DNA of 64,000 nucleotides, from the NCBI RefSeq assembly GCF_015674855.1, contig NZ_JADMLG010000007.1:248001-312000 (forward strand), read 5' to 3'. A program made the position numbers and the translations under genes. Positions within the stretch are counted from its first letter, which is position 1. Each line of letters opens with the position of its first letter. Below are positions 25,601 through 34,071 of the stretch, piece after piece. This DNA is from Nocardia bovistercoris (lineage in GTDB: Bacteria > Actinomycetota > Actinomycetes > Mycobacteriales > Mycobacteriaceae). The notes under the pieces are model-generated. The model was not told the DNA's origin. It saw only the letters and a list, made by a program, of their open reading frames with translations, and searched no databases.

Positions 25601-26103
25601 TCGCCAGGGGCGATATCGATGGAGGGCTGCGCGGTTACGACCGGGCACTCGAGTTGTCCGGCTGGCCGAATGCGGGTCCGGGTCCGGGTCCGGGATCGCT
25701 GATGACCGCCGCGGGCGCGGTGGACGCCCGAATCCTGCACGGGCGTGCGCGGTCCGCGGCGCCGCTGATCGCGCAGCTGCTCGATCTGGCGCTGACGGTA
25801 CTCGGCCAGTTTCAGGACCTTCCGCAGGTTGGCGCGCTGTGCTGCGCGGTGGGGTCCTACCTGATCGCGACCGGTCAGGATCGGGAACTCGGTCTGCGGC
25901 TGCTTTTCCTCGCCCCTCGGCTGTCGGCTCGGCAGGATCTTCCGAACATGCGCCTCGACCGGCACCTCGCTGCCGCGCGCACAGTATTGGGCGAGGACCG
26001 AGTGTCGGTGGCGGCCGCCGGGTCCCGGCGGCGTGGGCGCAAGGAGGCCGCGACGGAAGCCGTCGGATTGTTGCGCGGCCTCAACGAGACGTGGCCGAGG
26101 TAG
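22627..26103 (+). CDS. Large SARP/AfsR-like regulator: DNA-binding, BTAD, NB-ARC ATPase and TPR-like domains
   Basis: 1158 residues. Domains in order: OmpR-type DNA-binding and BTAD (about 15-258; SRSAQALIEDVWGEQLPRSPMNALHTQVSRLR), a variable linker, an ATPase with Walker A GPGGTGKT at 367 and Walker B LLILDNCEH at 450 (STAND/NB-ARC type), then a C-terminal helical half resembling TPR repeats. Such proteins switch on secondary-metabolite or transport genes in response to an unknown signal. ATG 22627 follows a TACGAT box by 9 nt; GTG 22669 is an alternative. The convergent DrrAB genes next door are possible targets. Confidence 0.85.
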   Translation: MFPDQGGRYRRSRIVTTPAGEPVVVGLLGDVVLRRDSALEAVPGARSRLLLTSLALRTGRSRSAQALIEDVWGEQLPRSPMNALHTQVSRLRSALPDGALEIGPAGYRLTLAPDRVDLALAGDLCSRAARAREGGDAVGCLDTVAAARALWRGEPGADLPSGEVADALRESAAARLAALDELELAARQDIGDIDGALTLARRRAAADPFDETAQLALMRLLAAAGRVGEALESFAAFRADLADRLGADPGPALIALNTAILRGEPVVLPDGTGRRAGSELTVVSPDGVDERRAFASAADGLGARTATPELTVVDEPGPVVGEPAAREYVVPAAVGLRAAPNALLGREGDLDAIEALLRDSRVTTVLGPGGTGKTRVANEVGARMARSSQVVLVELASVRAEAEQARLEVEAAISAALGLSDMSLDATTLRAGMAIGPRRRLREAVAARSMLLILDNCEHLVEAVAVVVADLIGAADRLTVLTTSRAPLMITAETVYPLPPLTIDAAGSPATDLFAARARAVRPSVRLDPDVLAQLCRTLDGLPLAIELAAARVRTMSVEEINTRLADRFALLRHGDRSSPERHRTLHAVIDWSWNLLDEPQRVALRRLCRFTAGFGPAAAEQVAGGPEVGDVAAAVEGLVNQSLLTVYDDEVLGTRYRMLETVREYGEEQLCATPGEPDLVIERLLRWAHDFADDAAARFAHCDQMQLALAVTTELENLLAALRYAVERADARRTYTIFPVVGALWMIRGTHTEAAAWAVRVSAFDETEGGVETARGDLILATFLMVFLHLLYMPDEVRMLARTRVRVRRLLRTRTDLSEASRFAGGFITGPIDGRGAARRIAEAIRYGDDETRATALLLRANIKENLGDVRGSTRDATQALAAFHDNHVWSVAMVCRHLGQVFGQIARYDESVTYYRRSLGLLLRLGSFEDTVEIRGLLVASLVGAGELEQAERELRTMAGSADLAVTNSAVGMQNLLLAGIAQSSAELSFARGDIDGGLRGYDRALELSGWPNAGPGPGPGSLMTAAGAVDARILHGRARSAAPLIAQLLDLALTVLGQFQDLPQVGALCCAVGSYLIATGQDRELGLRLLFLAPRLSARQDLPNMRLDRHLAAARTVLGEDRVSVAAAGSRRRGRKEAATEAVGLLRGLNETWPR

Positions 26104-26119
26104 CGACGCGAACGGGAAG

Positions 26120-26154
26120 GTCCGGTCGCCGTTCGGTGTGAACGGCGACCGGAC
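26120..26154. terminator. Bidirectional terminator-like hairpin between convergent genes
   Basis: A perfect 15-bp stem (GTCCGGTCGCCGTTC at 26120-26134, complement at 26140-26154) with a 5-nt loop lies between the regulator stop and the transporter stop. No U-tract on either side, as is common in high-GC actinobacteria. Confidence 0.7.
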
Positions 26155-26162
26155 AGGGGAAT

Positions 26163-26987
26163 TCACGCCTTACGCATGTAGGTGCGCACGGTCAACGGAG
26201 CGAACACCGCGACGATGGCTCCGGCGCCGACCAGGGTCCACCCGAAGTGCGCGCCGATGGTGCCGCTGTTCATCAGTTCGCGGCAGGCGTAGATCAGGTG
26301 CGAGACCGGATTCACGTTCACGAACGCCCTGACCACCGACGGCATGCTCTCGGTCGGCACGAAGGCGGGGGAGCAGAACGTCAGCGGGAACATGATGAGC
26401 ATCGAATAGCCCTGCACCGAGGCCGCCTTGTTCGCGATCACGCCGAAGAAGGCCCAGATCCAACTGGTCGCGAAGGAAGCGGCGATCACGAGCACGGCGG
26501 CGCCGACGACACCGACCACGCCGCCGTGCGGACGGTAGCCCATGACCAGGCCCATCACCACGGTGAGGACGGTCGCGATGAAATAGCGGACCATATCCGC
26601 GGTGAGCGCGCCCGACAGCGCCGAGATGCGGGCGATGGGAAGTGATTTGAAGCGGTCGAAGACGCCCTTGTCCATATCCTCGCGCAACTGCACGCCGGTG
26701 GTGACCGAGGTCAGGATCACGCTCTGCACCATGATGCCCGGAATGATCACCGGCAGGTATTTCGGCACGTCGCCCGCGATCGCGCCGCCGAAGATGTAGG
26801 TGAACATCAGCGTGAAGATGATGGGCTGGATGATGACGTCGAAGAGCTGTTCGGGATTGTGCTTGATCTTGAGCAGACCTCGGTAGGCCATGGTCATGGT
26901 GTTGGCCACGGTCTGCCGCACGGTGACCGGATCGGCTGGCATCGGCAGCGGCCGCGCGGGGGCATCGGTGGTGAGGGTGGCGGTCAT
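26163..26987 (-). CDS. drrB: ABC-2 type exporter permease, DrrB-like
   Basis: 274 residues with six membrane helices. The sequence YRGLLKIKHNPEQLFDVIIQPIIFTLMFTYIFGGAI (only its pattern matters) and LREDMDKGVFDRFKSLPIAR are characteristic of the DrrB daunorubicin-resistance family, as is FVPTESMPSVVRAFVNVNPVSHL near the C-terminus. It forms the channel for the ATPase encoded immediately upstream, whose stop overlaps this ATG. The substrate is probably amphiphilic but cannot be named. Confidence 0.92.
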   Translation of the reverse strand: MTATLTTDAPARPLPMPADPVTVRQTVANTMTMAYRGLLKIKHNPEQLFDVIIQPIIFTLMFTYIFGGAIAGDVPKYLPVIIPGIMVQSVILTSVTTGVQLREDMDKGVFDRFKSLPIARISALSGALTADMVRYFIATVLTVVMGLVMGYRPHGGVVGVVGAAVLVIAASFATSWIWAFFGVIANKAASVQGYSMLIMFPLTFCSPAFVPTESMPSVVRAFVNVNPVSHLIYACRELMNSGTIGAHFGWTLVGAGAIVAVFAPLTVRTYMRKA

Positions 26988-27976
26988 GCCGCGCTCCGTT
27001 CGGTATCGGTGTCGTTCGATTCGGCCGGGTGGCCGGTGATGGTGAGGAAGACCTCGTCCAGGCTCGGCTTGGAGACGGTGATCTCCTCGACCCCGATCTC
27101 CCACTCGCGCAAGCGGATCAGCAGGTCGGTGGTCATATCGGCGGAGCGAAGCGGCGCGCTCAGCTTGCCTGTCTCAGGAGTGATCAGAGCTTGCGCGCCG
27201 AGGAAGTCGGTGACGATGCGGTGGGCCTCCTCGAGTTGATCGCGGTCGGCCAGGGTCAGGTGCAGTGAGGAGCCGCCCACCGAGCTCTTGAGTTCGTCGG
27301 CGGTTCCGTCGGCGATCACCCGGCCGCGATCGATGACCGCGATCCGATCCGCGAGCTGATCGGCCTCGTCCAGATACTGCGTGGTGAGCACCACCGTCGC
27401 GCCCTCGCGGACCAGGCGCCGGATGGTCTCCCACATCTGGGCGCGGGTGCGCGGATCGAGGCCGGTGGTCGGCTCGTCGAGGAACAGCAGCGGCGGGGTC
27501 GAGATGAGGCTCGCGGCCAGGTCGAGACGGCGGCGCATACCGCCGGAGAAATTCTTCAGCGCCTTGTCCGCGGCCTCGGTGAGGTCGAACTCCTCGAGCA
27601 GCGACGCGGTCTTGGCGCGCGCATCGACGCGGCTCAGGCCGAGCAGGCGGGAGAAGATCATCAGGTTCTCGGTGGCGGTCAGGTCCTCGTCGACCGAGGC
27701 GTACTGTCCGGTGACGCCGATCAGCGAACGCACCGCCGACGCCGCGCCGACGACGTCGTGGCCGAAGATCCGCGCCTCGCCGCCGTCCGGGCGCAGCAGG
27801 GTGGCCAGCATCCGGATGGTCGTGGTCTTGCCCGCGCCGTTCGGCCCGAGCACCCCGTAGACCGAACCGCGCGGCACCGCGAGGCTGACGCCGTCAACGG
27901 CACGCTGTTCCCCGAACACCTTGACCAGGTCGTTCGCCTCGACGGCGAGCACCGAAGTTGGTGTGAATGAAGTCAT
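26984..27976 (-). CDS. drrA: ABC exporter ATP-binding protein, DrrA-like
   Basis: 330 residues. Walker A GPNGAGKTTT, Q-loop region TGQYASVDEDLTATENL, signature FSGGMRRRLDLA, Walker B LLFLDEPTTGLDPR and the H-loop replaced by TTQYLDEADQLADR, all typical of the DrrA/CcmA subfamily; the C-terminal 90 residues form the DrrA extension that contacts the permease. It energises DrrB. The ATG at 27976 is followed upstream by about 215 bp to menE with no gene. Confidence 0.93.
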   Translation of the reverse strand: MTSFTPTSVLAVEANDLVKVFGEQRAVDGVSLAVPRGSVYGVLGPNGAGKTTTIRMLATLLRPDGGEARIFGHDVVGAASAVRSLIGVTGQYASVDEDLTATENLMIFSRLLGLSRVDARAKTASLLEEFDLTEAADKALKNFSGGMRRRLDLAASLISTPPLLFLDEPTTGLDPRTRAQMWETIRRLVREGATVVLTTQYLDEADQLADRIAVIDRGRVIADGTADELKSSVGGSSLHLTLADRDQLEEAHRIVTDFLGAQALITPETGKLSAPLRSADMTTDLLIRLREWEIGVEEITVSKPSLDEVFLTITGHPAESNDTDTERSAA

Positions 27977-28192
27977 GCGAACACTGTGGCCCGCTCGACT
28001 TGCACCGCCCTTGCGCCGCGATGGCGCGCGCTGTCACGCGCATGGCGCCGTGTCGGTGAGAGCGGCGATCCGCGCGGTGCGTGAGTCGAAGCGGCACCAC
28101 GCGATCGCGGCTTCGAGGTGCACGCACACGATCGCCTACCGAATGAGAGCAGGCACCGGTGGCCCGAGCTCGCGACGCACGGGCGCCCGGCG

Positions 28193-29353
28193 TCAGCTCG
28201 CCGAACTCGCCAGCAGCAGCTCGCGCAGTGCGGCGCGGTTCGGTTTTCCGGGGCCGTGCAGGGGCAGTTCGTCCACGAGAGCGAGTTCGCGAGGTGCGGC
28301 GATGGCGTCGAGTTCGCGCGCCACGTGCTCGCGCAGCTCCTCGAGGGTCGGCTCGGCGCCCTCGGCCGGGACCACCGCCACCGCGACGCGCTGCCCGAGC
28401 CGCTCGTCGGGCAGGCCGAGCACCACGCATTCGCTGATGCCGGGATGGGTCACCAGTACGGCCTCAACCACCTGCGGCAGCACGATCAGGCCGCCGGTCT
28501 GGATGGCCTCGTCGAGGCGTCCGCTGATCCGCAGCACGCCGTCCTCGAAAGTGCCCGCGTCGTCGGTGCGGAACCAGCCGGGTTCGGCGAAGGCCGGGTG
28601 GTCCGGGTTGCCTCGGTACCCGGAGGCGACCATGGCGCCGCCGAGTATCACCCGCCCGTCCTCGATGCGGATCCGCGCGCCGCGCAACGGCACGCCGTCG
28701 TAGACGCAACCGCCGCAGGTCTCGCTCATGCCGTAGGTGCGAATTACGTTGATACCGGCTGCTTTCGCGCGTTCGTACACCGGTGTCGGGGTGGCGGCGC
28801 CGCCGACGAGGACCGCGTCCATGCCCGCGAGCGCCGCGGCGGCCACCGGCGCGTCCAGCGCCTTGATCAGCTGGGTCGGCACCAGCGACGTGTAGCGCCG
28901 CTCGCCGCGCATGCCGGTGATCGCGCCCGCCAGCGCCTCGGGCAGGAACCCGCCCGACACGTCGAGGACGGTGGGTTCGGTGCCCGCGTCGATACTGCGC
29001 AGCAGCACCTGGATGCCCGCGATGTGGTGGGTGGGCAGGGCGAGCAGCCAGGCGCCCGGACCGCCGAGCCTTTCGTGGGTGGCGGTGACGCTGGCGCGCA
29101 ACGCGGACGCGCTCAACATGGCGCCCTTCGGCACGCCGGTGGTGCCCGAGGTGGTGACCACGAGCGCGATCTCGTCATCGATCGGCTCGCCGGGCAGCAG
29201 CGCGTCGCTCAGCCTGAGCGCTTCGCGCCGGTCGCTGGTCGGGATCGGCAGCCACGCCGGGCCGTTGCCCTCCAGCGCCTCGCGCAGATGCGGTATCACC
29301 TCGCCGACGTTCGACCCGGTCGGCATCGGCAGTGTGCGCAGCGTTTCGCTCAC
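28193..29353 (-). CDS. menE: o-Succinylbenzoate-CoA ligase
   Basis: 386 residues of the acyl-adenylate-forming family. The AMP-binding loop TTSGTTGVPKGAML, the YGMSETCGGCVYDG motif, the hinge aspartate near FRTDDAGTF and the C-terminal catalytic lysine in GPGKPNRAALRELL are visible. It activates o-succinylbenzoate for MenB. The N-terminus is short compared with long-chain acyl-CoA ligases, as in Rv0542c. GTG 29353 was chosen by alignment to family starts (SETLRTLPMPTG). Confidence 0.92.
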   Translation of the reverse strand: MSETLRTLPMPTGSNVGEVIPHLREALEGNGPAWLPIPTSDRREALRLSDALLPGEPIDDEIALVVTTSGTTGVPKGAMLSASALRASVTATHERLGGPGAWLLALPTHHIAGIQVLLRSIDAGTEPTVLDVSGGFLPEALAGAITGMRGERRYTSLVPTQLIKALDAPVAAAALAGMDAVLVGGAATPTPVYERAKAAGINVIRTYGMSETCGGCVYDGVPLRGARIRIEDGRVILGGAMVASGYRGNPDHPAFAEPGWFRTDDAGTFEDGVLRISGRLDEAIQTGGLIVLPQVVEAVLVTHPGISECVVLGLPDERLGQRVAVAVVPAEGAEPTLEELREHVARELDAIAAPRELALVDELPLHGPGKPNRAALRELLLASSAS

Positions 29354-29753
29354 GATCGCGCCTCGCACGAGCCGAGGTCGAGTGGAGTCGTCGCCGCGGT
29401 GCTCGCGGTTCGCTCGATAGGGCTTCTCATGGCGCTCGAGGTTGTCTCGCTGCGGAGTGTCACGGTGCCAACGGTTCGCTTGCTGCGCTCCCTCACGGTA
29501 GGGATCGTGTCATGCCCGCGCCGCCGCGCGCGGGACGGGTCGGTGTGCCGGGGCGGTGCGCGCGAACTGCGCCCGCCCCCGGGGAATGGGGATCGTCTAG
29601 GCCAGACATGGAGACTGCGATTCACTCGTCGGACGGTGGGAATCGGGGGTGACCCGGACAGCGACGGCCGGGGTCCACTCAGCGTTATCGTCCTCGCCGC
29701 GCCCACCGTTGGCAACTCGACCCCGCGGCCGCCCGCGCCGCCCGGACCCGCCG
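29354..29753. other. 400-bp stretch without an accepted gene
   Basis: Frames on both strands are open over parts of this stretch but show arginine-rich, random-like translations and no ribosome sites. It should hold the menE promoter on the minus strand. No strong hairpin or repeat was found beyond a GC-rich purine/pyrimidine patch around 29520-29590. Confidence 0.5.
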
Positions 29754-30146
29754 CTAGTCCTCCGACCAGCGCGAATCACGCCGGACAGGATGCGAGGGCG
29801 GCACCTCGACCAGCACGATCGGCACACCGTCCGGGTCGCGTATCCACATCTCGATCAACCCCCACGGCTCCTCGGCGGGCGCCCGGTCGATCGGCACGCC
29901 GTGCAACGCCAACTCCACCGCGGCGGCCCCGACATCACGCACCTGCAACCAGACGGCGCCGGAGAACCCCGTCGGCGCACCGGTCCCGCCGTGCGCGGCG
30001 ACCTCGATCAGCGACTGACCGGCGAAGAACACGGTGCCGCCCGGATACTCCCGGTACACGCCGAGCCCGAGGGTTTCGCCGTAGAAGGCGAGTGTGGTCC
30101 GGTAATCGGCCGGACGCAGGATCACCCGGCTGCTCAAGATCTCCAT
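29754..30146 (-). CDS. VOC-superfamily (glyoxalase-like) protein
   Basis: 130 residues starting MEILSSRVILRPAD, with a GGAAGG site 6 nt upstream of the ATG. The YRTTLAFYGETLGL element and the second half with WGLIEMWIRDPDGVPIVLVEVP form the paired beta-alpha-beta-beta-beta units of the vicinal-oxygen-chelate fold, with the Glu of LIEMW as a likely metal ligand. Position between menE and menB matches Rv0546c, annotated glyoxalase-like. Substrate unknown. Confidence 0.85.
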   Translation of the reverse strand: MEILSSRVILRPADYRTTLAFYGETLGLGVYREYPGGTVFFAGQSLIEVAAHGGTGAPTGFSGAVWLQVRDVGAAAVELALHGVPIDRAPAEEPWGLIEMWIRDPDGVPIVLVEVPPSHPVRRDSRWSED

Positions 30147-30219
30147 GTAGGCCCTTCCGCCGTCGGTCACGCTCCGCGTCGAGCATCCCCGCGTCCCGCA
30201 CGATATCGTTCGCGCGGAT

Positions 30220-31131
30220 TCAGAAGTGCCACGGATACGGCGACCAGTCCGGTTCGCGCTTCTCCAGGAACGCGTCGCGCCCCTCGACGGCCTCGTCGGT
30301 CATGTAGGCCATCCGGGTCGCCTCGCCCGCGAACAACTGCTGCCCGACCAGCCCGTCGTCGAGCAGGTTGAACGCGTACTTGAGCATCCGCTGCGCCTGC
30401 GGCGACTTGCCGTTGATGTCCGCGGTCCACTCCAGCGCGACCGTCTCGAGTTCGGCATGGTCGACCACCGCGTTCACCGCACCCATGTGATGCATCTCCT
30501 CCGCGGTGTAGGCGCGACCGAGGAAGAAGATCTCCCGAGCGAACTTCTGCCCCACCATCTTCGCCAGGTACGCGCTGCCGTACCCGCCGTCGAAACTGCC
30601 CACGTCGGCGTCGGTCTGCTTGAACCGCGCATGCTCCCGACTGGCCAACGTCAGATCGCACACCACGTGCAAACTGTGCCCACCCCCCGCCGCCCACCCG
30701 TTCACCAGCGCGATGACGACTTTCGGCATGAACCGAATAAGCCGCTGCACCTCGAGAATGTGCAACCGCCCCGCCCGCGCCTGATCAACGGTGTCGGCGG
30801 TGTCCCCCGCCGCGTACTGATACCCGCTACGCCCCCGAATTCGTTGATCCCCACCGGAACAGAACGCCCACCCCCCATCTTTGGTGCTCGGACCGTTCCC
30901 GGTGAGCAACACCGCCCCGACATCCGCGCTCATCCGAGCGTGATCGAGCGCCCGATAAAGCTCGTCGACGGTATGCGGCCGAAAAGCATTGCGAACCTCT
31001 GGCCGATCGAACGCGACCCGCACCGTCCCCTGCTCGATATGCCGGTGATAGGTGATGTCGGTCAGATTCTCGAACCCGGGAACGGCTCGCCAAAGCGCCG
31101 GATCGAAAGACTGCGTCGAATCGATAGTCAC
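30220..31131 (-). CDS. menB: 1,4-dihydroxy-2-naphthoyl-CoA synthase
   Basis: 303 residues of the crotonase fold. Very close to the mycobacterial enzyme in FDRPEVRNAFRPHTVDELYRALDHAR, FCSGGDQRIRGRSGYQY, LVNGWAAGGGHSLHVVCDLTLAS, the catalytic segment DADVGSFDGGYGSAYLA and the C-terminal DWSPYPWHF. It cyclises o-succinylbenzoyl-CoA. The start is GTG 31131 because a GATAAT box ends 7 nt upstream (leaderless) and upstream residues are low-complexity Gly/Val. Confidence 0.96.
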   Translation of the reverse strand: MTIDSTQSFDPALWRAVPGFENLTDITYHRHIEQGTVRVAFDRPEVRNAFRPHTVDELYRALDHARMSADVGAVLLTGNGPSTKDGGWAFCSGGDQRIRGRSGYQYAAGDTADTVDQARAGRLHILEVQRLIRFMPKVVIALVNGWAAGGGHSLHVVCDLTLASREHARFKQTDADVGSFDGGYGSAYLAKMVGQKFAREIFFLGRAYTAEEMHHMGAVNAVVDHAELETVALEWTADINGKSPQAQRMLKYAFNLLDDGLVGQQLFAGEATRMAYMTDEAVEGRDAFLEKREPDWSPYPWHF

Positions 31132-31138
31132 ACCACCG

Positions 31139-31144
31139 ATTATC
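31139..31144 (-). promoter_or_regulatory. GATAAT -10 box of menB (leaderless)
   Basis: Read on the minus strand, GATAAT is followed after 7 nt by the menB GTG (31131), so transcription probably begins at the start codon. Confidence 0.55.
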
Positions 31145-31424
31145 GCCACCCCACCCACACCCACCTCGACCCCACCCTCGGCAACCCCGCCGAGCACCCT
31201 CCCCGACCGCGCCCGCACCCCGCCGAAACCGAGCCGGACAAGCAACCGAGCCCCCCGAACCCACAGCGCCGAAGACAACGCAGAATAGATCCAGCGCGCG
31301 CGGCAAGCTCACACGTGCGAAGGTGAAGCGGACCCGTTGCCGGGTTTGCGTCTACAAACTCCTCGCGTCGATGCGTATAGTGACGTGCGCTCGTTCATCG
31401 ACACCAATCCGGAGGAACCTGAAA

Positions 31425-31871
31425 GTGGTTGCTGCACTGTCTGAATCCCTGCTCGACGAGGCCAAGAAGCCGGCATTCCTTGCCGACGCCAAAGAAGTTC
31501 TGGACGCCGAGGTGTCAGACAAGGGTGGTGCGTCCGGCCTGGCTGTGAAGGGTGGATACGCCGCAGTCAAGAAGATCAGCCCGTCCATCGTCCCCGACGC
31601 GCTGGAATCGCTGGCCCCCAAGTTCGTCGACCAGCTCGACCCGTTCTGGCAGGAGTACTCCGCCGCCGGTTCGGGCAGCTTCGCCGACCTGCTCGTCTCC
31701 AAGTCCGACGTGGTCGCCGAGGCGTTGCTGTCGGTCACCGACGCCCGCGCGGAAGCCTCGAGCCGCCCGGCCCTGCAAAAGGTCTACTCCTCGATGCGCT
31801 CCTCCGCGAAGAAGAACGTCATCGAGGCCCTGCCTCGCCTCGGCGACCTGGTCCAGCGCCACGCGGGCTGA
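31425..31871 (+). CDS. Conserved actinobacterial protein, Rv0543c-like
   Basis: 148 residues, mainly helical and soluble. Conserved-looking blocks are DAKEVLDAEVSDKGGASGLAVKGGYAAVKKISPSIV and FWQEYSAAGSGSF. It resembles the uncharacterised protein next to menE in mycobacteria (Rv0543c; I believe DUF6918). GTG 31425 has a GGAGG site 9 nt upstream; a TATAGT box at 31376-31381 may be the promoter. Function unknown. The inverted repeat at 31901 follows it. Confidence 0.78.
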   Translation: MVAALSESLLDEAKKPAFLADAKEVLDAEVSDKGGASGLAVKGGYAAVKKISPSIVPDALESLAPKFVDQLDPFWQEYSAAGSGSFADLLVSKSDVVAEALLSVTDARAEASSRPALQKVYSSMRSSAKKNVIEALPRLGDLVQRHAG

Positions 31872-32267
31872 GTTTATCGGCGTCGCCTTCGGCGCCGCGG
31901 GTTCGCGGCCCTTGATGTCTCGCGTCCCAGCGGTCGATACTTGCTCCTTCGTCGCATCGTATCGACCGCTGGGACGCGAGACGGCCGCGAACCGGTCGCT
32001 CGTCGGGCTCGCTCCCGGCGGGGCTGGGTGGGGCTTGGAAGGAGGCACTTGGGGGATGCCGAGGGGGGTGAGGAGTTCGGGTGGGAGGCCGTACATCGAA
32101 TCGGGTTGGTGGGATCGGGTTCGACGTGTGGCGGGGCAAACCATTGGGTAGGCAAACCGCGTCAGCACCCGGATAGACGAACACCGTCGCCGTCGCAGCC
32201 AACCCGTCAACGCCCCTGTGATCAGGGTGACGAAGACGTTCTCACTCCCGTCTGGGAGGCTGGGGTC
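31872..32267. other. 396-bp stretch between Rv0543c-like gene and menD
   Basis: No coding gene was accepted. It contains the large inverted repeat at 31901-31992 and then a G-rich stretch (32020-32090) with several GGGG runs. The ribosome site for menD (GGGAGG) is at its end. Confidence 0.55.
31901..31992. repeat. Long inverted repeat: 24 bp perfect plus a 10-bp outer arm
   Basis: The inner arms 31917-31940 and 31959-31982 are perfectly complementary over 24 bp around an 18-nt loop; the outer arms GTTCGCGGCC (31901-31910) and its complement (31983-31992) pair after a 6-nt bulge. The total of 34 pairs is far longer than a normal terminator and lacks a T-tract. No transposase is nearby. It could end transcription of the upstream gene, be processed as double-stranded RNA, or be a small mobile hairpin. 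Confidence 0.85.
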
Positions 32268-33902
32268 GTGAACCCGTCAACGGCGCAGGCACAGGTAGTT
32301 GTCGACGAATTCGTGCGCGGAGGCGTGCGGGACGTCGTTCTGTGTCCCGGTTCCCGCAACGCCCCGCTGGCATTCGCCCTACAGTCCGCCGACGCGGCGG
32401 GTCGCCTGCGACTGCACATGCGCATCGATGAACGCAGCGCCGGATTCCTCGCCGTGGGTCTGGCGGTGGCGGCACAGCGCCCGGTGCCGGTGGTAATGAC
32501 CTCGGGGACCGCGGTAGCGAACCTCGGACCGGCAGTTCTGGAAGCGAACTACGCACGAGTCCCGCTGATCGTGCTGAGCGCGAATCGCCCTTACGACATG
32601 CTTGGCACCGGCGCGAACCAGACCGTGGAACAGCTCGGCTTGTTCGGCAGCCAGGTCCGCGCGACCATCAGTTTGGGCCTCGCGGAGGCCGACCCGGCCG
32701 ATTCCGCCTACGACAAGCAGAACAGCGTGTGGCGCTCGGCGGTCTGCCGAGTACTGGCCGCCGCGCGCGGCACACGATCGGGGAACGCGGGCCCGGTACA
32801 TTTCGACATTCCGCTGCGTGAACCCCTGGTGCCGGACCTGGCACCGGGTGAGTCGGCGCCCGAGGGCCGCACGGACGGCCGCGCGTGGACCGCCACCGAA
32901 TACGCCACCCTCGACGTCCCGTTGGAGATCGACCTCACCCCCGACACGGTGGTCATTTCCGGCCACGGCGCCGGTCTGCGGCCCGAGTTGGCGCAGCTGC
33001 CGACGGTAGCGGAGCCGACCGCCCCCATGCACGGCCCTGCCCTGCACCCTCTCGCGCTGCCATTGCTGCGCCCGAAGCAGGCCATCATCACCGGTCGCCC
33101 CACCCTGCACCGGCAGGTTTCGCGGGTTCTGGCCGATCCCGATGTCACGGTGTTCGCGTTGACCACTGGCCCGCGCTGGCCCGATGTGTCCGGCAATGTC
33201 GTCGGCACCGGTACCAGGGCGGTCATCTCGGGCGCGCCGCGCGCGGAGTGGCTGGCGCGCTGCCGCGAACTGGATGCGACCGCCGATCAGGCGGTGCGCG
33301 CCGAACTCGCCGGACATCCGAAGCCGACGGGCCTGCATGTGGCGGCCGTCGTCATGGACGCTTTGCGCGCGGGCGATCAACTGCTGCTCGGCGCGTCCAA
33401 TCCGGTGCGGGACGCCGCACTGGTCTCGGATCCGCGTCCCGGGGTGCGGGTGCTGTCCAACCGAGGTGTCGCCGGTATCGACGGCACCGTGTCGGCGGCC
33501 GTCGGCGCGGCGTTGGCGCACGAGGGCCGCACCGTGGCCCTGATGGGCGACCTGACCTTCCTGCACGACGCGTCCGGCCTGCTGATCGGCCGCGGCGAAC
33601 CCCGCCCGGAGGACCTCACGATCGTGGTCGCCAACGACGACGGCGGCGGCATCTTCGAACTGCTCGAACAGGGCGACCCGCAGTACGCGGGCGTCTTCGA
33701 ACGCGTCTTCGGCACCCCGCACGGCATGGACCTGGCCGCACTCTGCGCCGCCTACCGCATCCCGCACCGGCAGGTCGACCCGGAGGAACTGGCCATGGAA
33801 CTCGTCGGCCCCGCCCACGGTGTCCGAGTGCTCGAGGTGATCACGGAACGTTCGAGCTTGCGCGAACTACACGCCGCCGTGCGGGCCAAGATAGCCCCCT
33901 GA
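32268..33902 (+). CDS. menD: 2-succinyl-5-enolpyruvyl-6-hydroxy-3-cyclohexene-1-carboxylate synthase
   Basis: 544 residues of the ThDP-dependent family. Starts NPSTAQAQVVVDEFVRGGVRDVVLCPGSRNAPLAFAL, with RIDERSAGFLAVGLA holding the catalytic glutamate and a C-terminal ThDP site GDLTFLHDASGL...NDDGGGIFELLEQG. It joins isochorismate and 2-oxoglutarate. GTG 32268 has a GGGAGG site about 11 nt upstream. In mycobacteria menC lies just before menD; here it is absent from the window. Confidence 0.95.
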   Translation: MNPSTAQAQVVVDEFVRGGVRDVVLCPGSRNAPLAFALQSADAAGRLRLHMRIDERSAGFLAVGLAVAAQRPVPVVMTSGTAVANLGPAVLEANYARVPLIVLSANRPYDMLGTGANQTVEQLGLFGSQVRATISLGLAEADPADSAYDKQNSVWRSAVCRVLAAARGTRSGNAGPVHFDIPLREPLVPDLAPGESAPEGRTDGRAWTATEYATLDVPLEIDLTPDTVVISGHGAGLRPELAQLPTVAEPTAPMHGPALHPLALPLLRPKQAIITGRPTLHRQVSRVLADPDVTVFALTTGPRWPDVSGNVVGTGTRAVISGAPRAEWLARCRELDATADQAVRAELAGHPKPTGLHVAAVVMDALRAGDQLLLGASNPVRDAALVSDPRPGVRVLSNRGVAGIDGTVSAAVGAALAHEGRTVALMGDLTFLHDASGLLIGRGEPRPEDLTIVVANDDGGGIFELLEQGDPQYAGVFERVFGTPHGMDLAALCAAYRIPHRQVDPEELAMELVGPAHGVRVLEVITERSSLRELHAAVRAKIAP

Positions 33903-34071
33903 CGCTTGCCGACAGCCTCGGGCGTCGCATCGCCACCATCGATTTCCCGCGACAGATCGGGCGGTCCAGGAGCCGCAGCGCGCTCGCCGTCGCCGGGGCG
34001 CCGAGTCGTCTCGGATCTACGAGGCAGACGGTTCGTGGCGTGATCAAGGCCGCAGATATCCAGGCCGCAGA

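Noticed and set aside
29350..29715. Minus-strand frame of 121 codons upstream of menE
   Set aside because: Ser/Arg/Pro-rich translation with no domain or ribosome site; it runs into the menE start.
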